Shown: positions 58,341 through 64,000 of the stretch, piece by piece | Layout: every line of letters starts with the position of its first letter | How positions within the stretch are numbered: position 1 is the stretch's first letter | Source: Petrolisthes cinctipes | Lineage: Eukaryota; Arthropoda; Malacostraca; Decapoda; Porcellanidae | DNA: 64,000 nt | Reading direction: 5' to 3' | NCBI GenBank assembly: GCA_033782935.1 | Contig: JAWQEG010000259.1 | Location: forward strand, 1,081,501-1,145,500 | Notes under the pieces: model-generated | Told to the model about the DNA's origin: nothing | The model's input: only the letters and a program-made list of their open reading frames with translations | Database searches by the model: none | Position numbers and translations under genes: made by a program

Positions 58341-58691
58341 ATTCAAAATTTCGAGGGGTCAGCCAACTGTTGTAGTGATGACTGGCTATCCATCCTTCTT
58401 CTCTTCCTTTTCCTCCTCCCGGCCATCTGCCATTCCCCTCCATCTTTCAGGTCCATCTTCTCACTAGTGTCATCCTTGCAGGTGGTGTTGGAGCAGGAAC
58501 TGGTGTCAGATTCCATTTCAGTCTTGGGGTTTTGTAGGGAAGGTTCAGGTTGTGGTGGTGGTCGTGCCTTCCCGCTGTTCGCCCGGTTAAGTGGGTGAGG
58601 CAGCATCAATCGTCGACGGGGGTTGGCCGGAGGGGGTGATGATGGCGTTTCCTCTCTGCACTTCCCCCGTCATGAAGGCTTGCTGCCTCAT
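58341..58691 (-). pseudogene. Second ORF of unit 2, broken
   Basis: Starts MRQQAFMTGEV in the overlap with the CSD ORF and meets a TAA after AASPT (AAA in unit 3). In another frame it continues LNRANSGKARPPPQ and EKMDLKDGGEWQMAGRRKRK to 58343. Low-complexity, Ser/Thr/Pro-rich, with a basic KRKRRR stretch that could be a nuclear-localisation or RNA-binding signal. Confidence 0.55.
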
Positions 58692-59200
58692 TTCTTGGTG
58701 GTGGTGGTTGTAGTGGTGGTGGTTGGTTGTAGATCAGGAGAAATGGCTATTGGTGGTAAGCCATTTCTCCTGAAGATGTCCAGGAGGAGGTCAGAGAGAC
58801 GACCTAGCCCTTCTGCAGCTAAAGCAACAGCAGTCTTGGTGCAGACGGTGACGATGTCTGCCTGCTGCTGCCGTCGCTGCGGTGGTTGGGCGTCAGCCGT
58901 CTTCCTCCCACGGGCATGGAGTGAGCCTAGGACTTGCCCACCATCAGGTCCCACTACGTTGGTAGCCTCCACGCTCTTCCTCCCTTCTTTCACAGTGAAG
59001 GACGCCTCCTCTCTGTCCCCCAGTGATGGTGATGAGGTCGTGGCAGCAGAGAGAAGGATGCCCCTCCTGTGAACGAAGTAATCTCGCTCGTCAGAGGTTA
59101 TGAAGCCATAGCCCTTCAAATGGTTAAACCACTTAACCCTGCCAATAAGACAGTCGGCAGGAAAAGTGGTGTGTTCGGCAGTAGGTGTTGACAGGGCCAT
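58688..59200 (-). CDS. Cold-shock-domain protein, unit 2
   Basis: An intact 170-codon ORF from MALSTPTAEHTTF. Residues about 18-75 form a cold-shock domain: GRVKWFNHLKGYGFI (RNP1) and DYFVHRRGI (RNP2), then EEASFTVKEGRKSVEATNVV as in Y-box proteins (V.F.V..G.KG.EA.NV). A C-terminal helix-like segment ADIVTVCTKTAVALAAEGLG and a Thr run end in KK. CSDs bind single-stranded RNA/DNA and act as RNA chaperones. The TGA stop overlaps an ATG (ATGA) that opens a second ORF. Whether it is expressed is unknown. Confidence 0.65.
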   Translation of the reverse strand: MALSTPTAEHTTFPADCLIGRVKWFNHLKGYGFITSDERDYFVHRRGILLSAATTSSPSLGDREEASFTVKEGRKSVEATNVVGPDGGQVLGSLHARGRKTADAQPPQRRQQQADIVTVCTKTAVALAAEGLGRLSDLLLDIFRRNGLPPIAISPDLQPTTTTTTTTTKK

Positions 59201-59288
59201 GGCTGGATGTAGACTCCGTTTTCCCGTCCCCCTAAGCGATTTTTTTTTTTATGCCTATCACCTATAGTTGTGGGTAATAAGGCAGCAC

Positions 59289-59294
59289 TTTATT
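59289..59294 (-). terminator. Polyadenylation signal AATAAA of unit 3
   Basis: AATAAA on the minus strand, about 40 bases before the A tail at 59240-59250. Confidence 0.7.
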
Positions 59295-59422
59295 TCTTCT
59301 TTCTCCTTCCTTTTTCCTTTCCTTTCCACGCTGTAGGTGACATTACTACCGGAGACAATTGGTTTGGATTTGGCAAAGTTGGCCCGTGATGATAATCTGC
59401 TGCTAGTCCAGACTTCCCTGAT

Positions 59423-59869
59423 CTAGAAGATGTCGGTGTCTTGGCAACTGGGGATGTGCTGGTAAAAGAGGTCGAGGCGACGAGAGGCAGATATCCACCA
59501 GTCCACGTTGGCTGTGGGTGGTTGGTTGGTGGGTGGGCTGTCATTCCTCCTCCTCCTCTTTCTCTTCTTAACAGTCTGCCATTCCCCTTCATCATCCAGG
59601 TCCATATTGTCAGTTGTGTCCTCTCTCGTGGTGGTGGTGGAGGAGGCAGAGCAGGAACTGGTGTCAGGGACCTGAGTATCCTCCTCCGTCGCAGAGTTCA
59701 GTTTGGAAGTCTTAGGTGGTGGTGGTGGTGATGGTAGTGGTGCCTCACGCTGTTCGCCCGGTTTAGTGGGTGAGGCAACATCAACCATCGACGGGGGTGG
59801 GCCGGAACGGGTGGTGGTGGTGTTGCATCCGTTCTGCTCCTTCCCCGTCTTGCAGGCTTGTTGCCTCAT
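59423..59869 (-). CDS. Second ORF of unit 3 (basic, low-complexity protein)
   Basis: 148 codons starting MRQQACKTGKEQNGC at the ATGA overlap with the CSD ORF. Pro-rich centre, a Ser/Thr patch, then DNMDLDDEGEWQTVKKRKRR. The string acidic patch-W-x-TV-basic run is common in the ORF1 proteins of non-LTR elements. It ends with LFYQHIPSCQDTDIF. Function unknown; a link to retrotransposition is inference. Confidence 0.55.
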   Translation of the reverse strand: MRQQACKTGKEQNGCNTTTTRSGPPPSMVDVASPTKPGEQREAPLPSPPPPPKTSKLNSATEEDTQVPDTSSCSASSTTTTREDTTDNMDLDDEGEWQTVKKRKRRRRNDSPPTNQPPTANVDWWISASRRLDLFYQHIPSCQDTDIF

Positions 59870-60375
59870 TTCTTGGTGGAGGCTGGAGTAGTGGTGGGTG
59901 GTTGCAAATCAGGAGAAATGGCTATTGGTGGTAAGCCATTTCTCCTGAAAATGTCCAGGACGAGGTCAAAGAGACGACCTAGCCCTTCTGCAGCTAAGGC
60001 AACGGCAGTCTTGGTGCAGACGGTGACGATGTCTGCCTGCTGCTGCCGTCACTGCGGTGGTTGGGCGTCAGCCGTCCTCCTCCCACGGGCATGGAGTGAG
60101 CCTCGGACCTGCCCACTATCAGGTCCGGCTACGTTGGTAGCCTCCACGCCCTTCCTCCCTTCCTCCACAGTGAAGGACACCTCCTCTCCATCCATCAGTG
60201 AGGGTGGTGAGGTGGTGGCAGCAGAGAGAAGGATGCCACTCCTGTGGACGAAATAATCTTTCAAGTCTGAGGTTATAAATCCATAGCCCTTCAAATGGTT
60301 AAACCACTTCACCCTGCCAACAAGACGGTCGGCAGGGGAAGTGGTGTGGTCGGCAGTAGGTGTTGTCTGGGCCAT
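59866..60375 (-). pseudogene. Cold-shock-domain protein, unit 3 (one nonsense change)
   Basis: 170 codons from MAQTTPTADHTTSPADRLVG. The CSD shows GRVKWFNHLKGYGFITSD, DYFVHRSGIL and EEVSFTVEEGRKGVEATNVA. A CGA-to-TGA change after ADAQPPQ (about 60049) is the only stop before the natural TGA. QQADIVTVCTKTAVALAAEG and a Thr-rich end follow. The natural stop overlaps the ATG of the second ORF in the same ATGA arrangement as unit 2. Confidence 0.65.
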
Positions 60376-60399
60376 GGCTGGATGTAGATTCCCCCTAAG

Positions 60400-60416
60400 C
60401 TTGCTTGCTTGCTTGT
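60400..60416 (-). repeat. Tetranucleotide 3' tail of LINE-B copy 3
   Basis: (CAAG)n on the minus strand at the 3' end of LINE-B, analogous to the (TCAA)n tail of LINE-A. Confidence 0.7.
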
Positions 60417-60491
60417 TGGATTTATTGGCTATCAACCACTGGCATATAGCCAAAGGTCATTAAGGCAATGGTTCCATTTTATTATATCAAT

Positions 60492-63400
60492 CTATATAAG
60501 GTCATAAAGTTTTGTCTCCCTCAGAAAACTCATTAGTTTGTTTATAATATTTTTGTCATCTGCTAGTATATTTTCGATGGTGAAAGCTTTATTTTTCAGT
60601 TGAAAATACTGTTTAATTTTTCTTCTTTTGTGTTCATAATCTCTACAAACTATTAGTAAATGAGATATTGACATTACTGTATTGCATGACTGGCAATTTT
60701 GGGGAAAGTTTCTATTTACGTAGGGTTCAAGGTGGGTTACCCATGTGGCATTGACCCTGAGTCGGGCCAACACCACCTCATCCCTGCGGCTAGGCCATGA
60801 TGACGTAGCCAAGGGTTCAATAACTGTTCTTACTTTATTTGTGATGTTTAATCTAGTCCATTGCCTTTGCCACAGAAGATGAATTCGAGACTTAATGAGG
60901 GAAACAAGACTCCTGAGATCCGTACGGGCTATGCTAAGGTCCAGATCAACAGTTGACCCGGCTAGTATGTCAGCCTGTTCATTGCCATAGATACCATAAT
61001 GTGAAGGTACTCATATTAGCTTGATTGATTTATTGGCACAAAACAGCTTACTAATGATATTACTCTGTATTTCGTTGTTAGTTTTATTTAAGGATTTAAT
61101 AGCTTTAAGTGAACTTAATGAATCAGTAAAGATAAATATCCTATCGTGGGTTATCGATAGGGCAAAATCTAAAGTTTTATTACTAGCAAAAAGTTCAGCA
61201 AGAAAAATCGATGTATGATTCGGCAGTCTGAATCTTAACTGACATTCAGTCGACCACACACCTGCACCCACACATTCATCCGTCTTGGAACCGTCGGTAT
61301 ACAGATGGAAATATGATAGATGTTTAACAATTATCTCACGAAACCTCAGGTGTACCTCTACCTCCGGCACCCGGGATTTAACCCCTGGCAACCAGGAATC
61401 TACTATAGTGAATTGGGGTGTTACCCAGGGTGCAATGTTTACTAAAACCAGGGAATCGATTGTTGGTAATTCTAAACCGACACACTCTACGAGGTCGTGG
61501 AGTCTTGCTCTGAGGGACCTCACGCCAGTACCCTCTGGGGCCATGCGTCGCCCAGGCAGATAACTTGGCCTTCCGGGGGCCTATCGCCATGGCCCCACGG
61601 CTGCAAATGCCTCACCAAGGCATTACCGGGAAGATGACTCGGCTCCCCGGGTAACTGAACTTGGGGCCTGGTCCGCATTGGCCTCACGCCAGTGCCCCCT
61701 GGGGCGCAGGGGTTCCCAGACGGATGACTCGGTCCCTCTGCTAGGGGCCTCGCGCCATGGCACCCCGGGTGCAGTTGCCGAAGCAAGGCATTCCCGAGAA
61801 GATGACTCAGCACCCTGGATTTCTTAGCACAATATACTAAAAGTTGTTGGTCACGTCTTAGACGGAGGGGAGGCACTTGTGACTCCACCTCTAGACGCTC
61901 AATTCGAGTGCAACGTAGGGCTCCAAGACACACACGCAAACACGCATTCTGCACAACATCCAAACCTTTCAACACAGACTCAGATGCCGAACCATACACT
62001 ATTGACCCATAATCTACTCTAGATCTAATCAGGTATTTATATAGCAATAGCAATGACTTCCTATCTGCTCCCCATTTAGTACCATAAATGCACTTCAGCA
62101 AATTGAGTGTTTTTAAACATTTAATTTTTAACTGACTGACATGGACTCGCAATGTCAGTTGACTGTCAAAATGCAGTCCAAGAAATTTAGTTGAATTTTG
62201 AATAGGTAGGGGGTTGTCACCCATAGTCAGCCGGACATCTGGCTTCTTCCTATGAGTGAAAATAACCCCTACACTCTTTCTTATTGAAAACTTAAAATCC
62301 CACTGGATGCCCCAATTGTGAATCAAATCCAGTGCCAATTGGATCCGAGTTGCCGAAAACTCTGCATTACAGCTGGAACGCCATATCTCACGGTCATCGG
62401 CGTACAGTGAGTATTTAAGATTTCGAGGAGCTGGTAGAATGTCATTGATCATACATAGAAATAATGTCGGAGACAGAACACAACCCTGGGGGACCCTATT
62501 TGCCTGGACAAATATGGCCGAGAAAGTGGCTGTGTCCAAGAAAAGCTTGACAGACAAAGTTCTGTCAGAAATGAAGGGCAGGTTACTGCGTAATCCTGTC
62601 GCATATAGTTTCCTGAGGAGGCCATGTCGCCAAGTCATATCATAGGCTTTTTCAATATCTAAAAATACTGCAATCAAAAATTGTTTTTTGGCAAATGCCT
62701 CTTGAATTTAAATTCTAGGTTTACTATCTTGTTCAAGCGTCTGGCGACCTTTACGGAAGCCACACTGCTCGTAAACCAGCAAATTCCTGGAATTTAAAAA
62801 ATGCAATAGCCTACGATTAACAATTCGTTCAATGACCTTGCATAAGCAACTTGTGAGCGCAATAGGGCGATACGATGAAGTCGATCTGGGGTCTCCCCCT
62901 CCTTTCGGTATGGGAATGACATGTGCAAAGTGCCACGAGTTTGGAAAGGTGTGACCCCTCCAAATCTCGTTAAACACTTGCAACATCTTGATCATGGAAT
63001 CATGATCAAGATGCTTTATCATCTCATACCGAATCTCATCGAGTCCTGGGGATGTCCCACTACAGGCTCCTAGGGCTTGGACAAGCTCTTGCATTGTTAG
63101 ATCACTGTTGTAATCTAATTAATCTCCTGTGACAAAGTCAATATGCTGCAGCTCTGATGCTTCCTTGATGGGCAGGAAAGCTGGATGGTAATTTTCAGAG
63201 CTGCTAGCAAAAGAGAACTGCCTGGCGAGGACGTTAGCAATGTCTCTAGGTTCGTCATAGTTGATGTTATTAAAAGTCATGTTGGTAATTTTATTAGATA
63301 TTTTTTTCTTATTTAATTTGCTTACAGTGGACCAGACTTGAGATATTGATGTTTCACTGTTTATACTAGAGACAAAGCATCGCCAGGAGTCTCGTTTGGC

Positions 63401-64000
63401 TTGTCTGATGGTTCGACGAGCCCTAGCTCTCGCAAGTTTATACTTGCGAAAGTTCTCATCACTAATGTGATTTTTGAAAAGCCTGTAGGCTCTATTTCAC
63501 TCACACAGTACCCTGCGGCAATCTGGGGTCCACCATGGAACTCTATGCTTTGCGCTATCTATCGAAGTCTTAGGAATTGTTGCCATTGCGGCTTTGAGGA
63601 TGTTATCTTGAATATTATTTACTTTATCATCAATGGTTTCTCCAACAATTTCAATATTGACACCCTTTGTGAAGGACACCCAGTCTACTTTTTTTACGTT
63701 AAATTTAGGTGCTGAAGGCTCTTTAATAGTGTAGTTTTTAAATTTAATCAAAATAGGAAAATGGTCGCTTCCCAATGAGTCATCAACGGGTAGCCACTGG
63801 CAAGAGCCTGCAATTGATGGGGAGACCAGTGATAGGTCAAGGACCCTAAAATTGCCAGTATTATCGTCAACTCTCGTCGGACTACCGTCGTTCAGAAGAA
63901 CCAAATTGAAATCATTGATTAGCCTTGCCACCTGTTCCCCTTTTCTATCATCCTGCAGGGAACCCCATAACGTATGATGAGCATTAAAATCTCCAAAAAA
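60492..64000 (-). pseudogene. LINE-B ORF2 (endonuclease, RT, RNase H), several frameshifts
   Basis: Endonuclease: FGDFNAHHTLWGSLQDD-like at the edge, FRVLDLSLVSPSIAG, DDSLGSDHFPILIKF. RT: SPGLDEIRYEMIKHL, FAHVIPIPKGGGDPRSTSSY, QCGFRKGRQT, a frameshift near 62700, VFLDIEKAYDMTW, NRVPQGCVLSPTLF, and an intact active site YSLYADDREIW. Thumb: SRVDYGSIVYGSASESVL. A 164-bp duplicated linker and a frameshift near 61530 follow. RNase H has FHLYTDGSKTDECVGAGVW, AELFASNKTLD and FIFTDSLSSLKAI, then a stop, and the tail LARLRVNATWVTHLEPYVNR with CQSCNTVMSISHLLIVC. Stops and about four frameshifts inactivate it, but the catalytic residues remain. Confidence 0.85.
61515..61815. repeat. 164-bp tandem duplication in LINE-B linker
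   Basis: cctcacgccagt occurs at about 61519 and again 164 bases later, followed in both by an atgactcgg block and ...gccatggc.ccccgg...caaggcatt.ccgagaagatgactc. The GC-rich repeat encodes SHLLGNALLRQLHPGCHGA-like and SHLPGNALVRHLQPWGHGD-like segments between RT and RNase H. Confidence 0.7.

Larger units (their letters stand above)
58191..59239 (-). repeat. Cold-shock-domain retro-unit 2
   Basis: A head-to-tail copy of the same unit: short leader beginning cttagggggacggg (about 59232-59203), CSD ORF, second ORF, then an AT-rich end near 58190. It lies directly downstream (in minus-strand sense) of the A tail of unit 3, so units 2 and 3 abut. Confidence 0.75.
59240..60404 (-). repeat. Cold-shock-domain retro-unit 3, complete with A tail
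   Basis: About 1.16 kb: leader from cttaggggga (60404), CSD ORF, overlapping second ORF, 3' UTR with AATAAA at 59289-59294, and an A tail at 59240-59250. It sits directly after the (CAAG)n 3' tail of LINE-B copy 3. The A tail and lack of introns indicate copying through RNA. Confidence 0.75.
60417..64000 (-). mobile_element. LINE-B copy 3, runs off the window
   Basis: Minus strand with endonuclease C-terminal half at the right edge, then RT, a duplicated linker, RNase H, His/Cys tail, AT-rich 3' UTR and tetranucleotide tail. It is the most complete LINE-B in the window; its 5' part and ORF1 lie beyond 64000. The order endonuclease-RT-RNase H places it with the I group, separate in sequence from LINE-A. 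Confidence 0.88.

Noticed and set aside
58623..59072. 149-codon plus-strand ORF with a valine run
   Set aside because: Antisense to the cold-shock-domain ORF; the Val run is the complement of its ACC (Thr) repeat.
58688..59200. Functional host Y-box gene
   Set aside because: Three tandem decayed copies, intronless, with A tail and 5' truncation; retrocopy or element is more likely, though not excluded.

Overview
This is eukaryotic genomic DNA made almost entirely of decayed, nested transposable elements. No intact host gene, rRNA, tRNA or CRISPR array could be supported. The LINE, Penelope, Ty3/gypsy and P-element proteins, the long AT microsatellites and a jockey-type LINE that resembles (from memory) those annotated in crabs all suggest an arthropod, most likely a decapod crustacean. 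The species is inference, not read from the sequence.

Main families. LINE-A (RNase H-bearing, I-group-like): two near full-length copies at 1517-8014 (-) and 26980-33329 (+), both with target-site duplications; one at 48612-57720 (-) split by a P element; rearranged or truncated copies at 13889-16879 (-), 17289-18804 (+) and 33936-36376 (-) with its continuation at 38735-39056 (+). LINE-B (also with RNase H): 16880-17288, 19522-21200 and 60417-64000, all (-). LINE-E (zinc-knuckle ORF1 plus endonuclease): 1-1198 and 43886-46728 (-). A jockey-like LINE lies at 8950-11930 (-). A CR1-like LINE is in two pieces at 22826-23640 (-) and 36380-36881 (+). A Ty3/gypsy LTR element (call it G1) has its two LTRs at 33357-33934 and 38180-38734. 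Another LTR element with a gag fragment is at 12233-13888. A Penelope-like element with inverted repeats is at 42081-42836. DNA transposons: a P-like element at 49133-51954 containing a 633-bp MITE, a TA-flanked 958-bp element at 17751-18708, and several foldbacks.

The most informative structure is a 13.2-kb inversion between TTAA at 23641-23644 and TTAA at 36882-36885. Turning that block round rejoins three separate things at once: the CR1 reverse transcriptase, the G1 integrase (in frame) and the LINE-A copy into which G1 had inserted. The order of events is CR1, then LINE-A insertion into it, then G1 insertion into that LINE-A, then a second LINE-A (26980-33329) into G1; the inversion came after G1.

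At 57721-60404 three head-to-tail units encode a small cold-shock-domain protein plus a basic second ORF. One ends with AATAAA and an A tail, and another is truncated at its 5' end, as retrotransposed copies are. I do not recognise this unit as a named element; it is the best candidate here for something undescribed. Other host-derived traces are a BiP/GRP78 retropseudogene (40719-41233) lying between two inverted solo LTRs, and one possible orphan exon (40123-40314, -).
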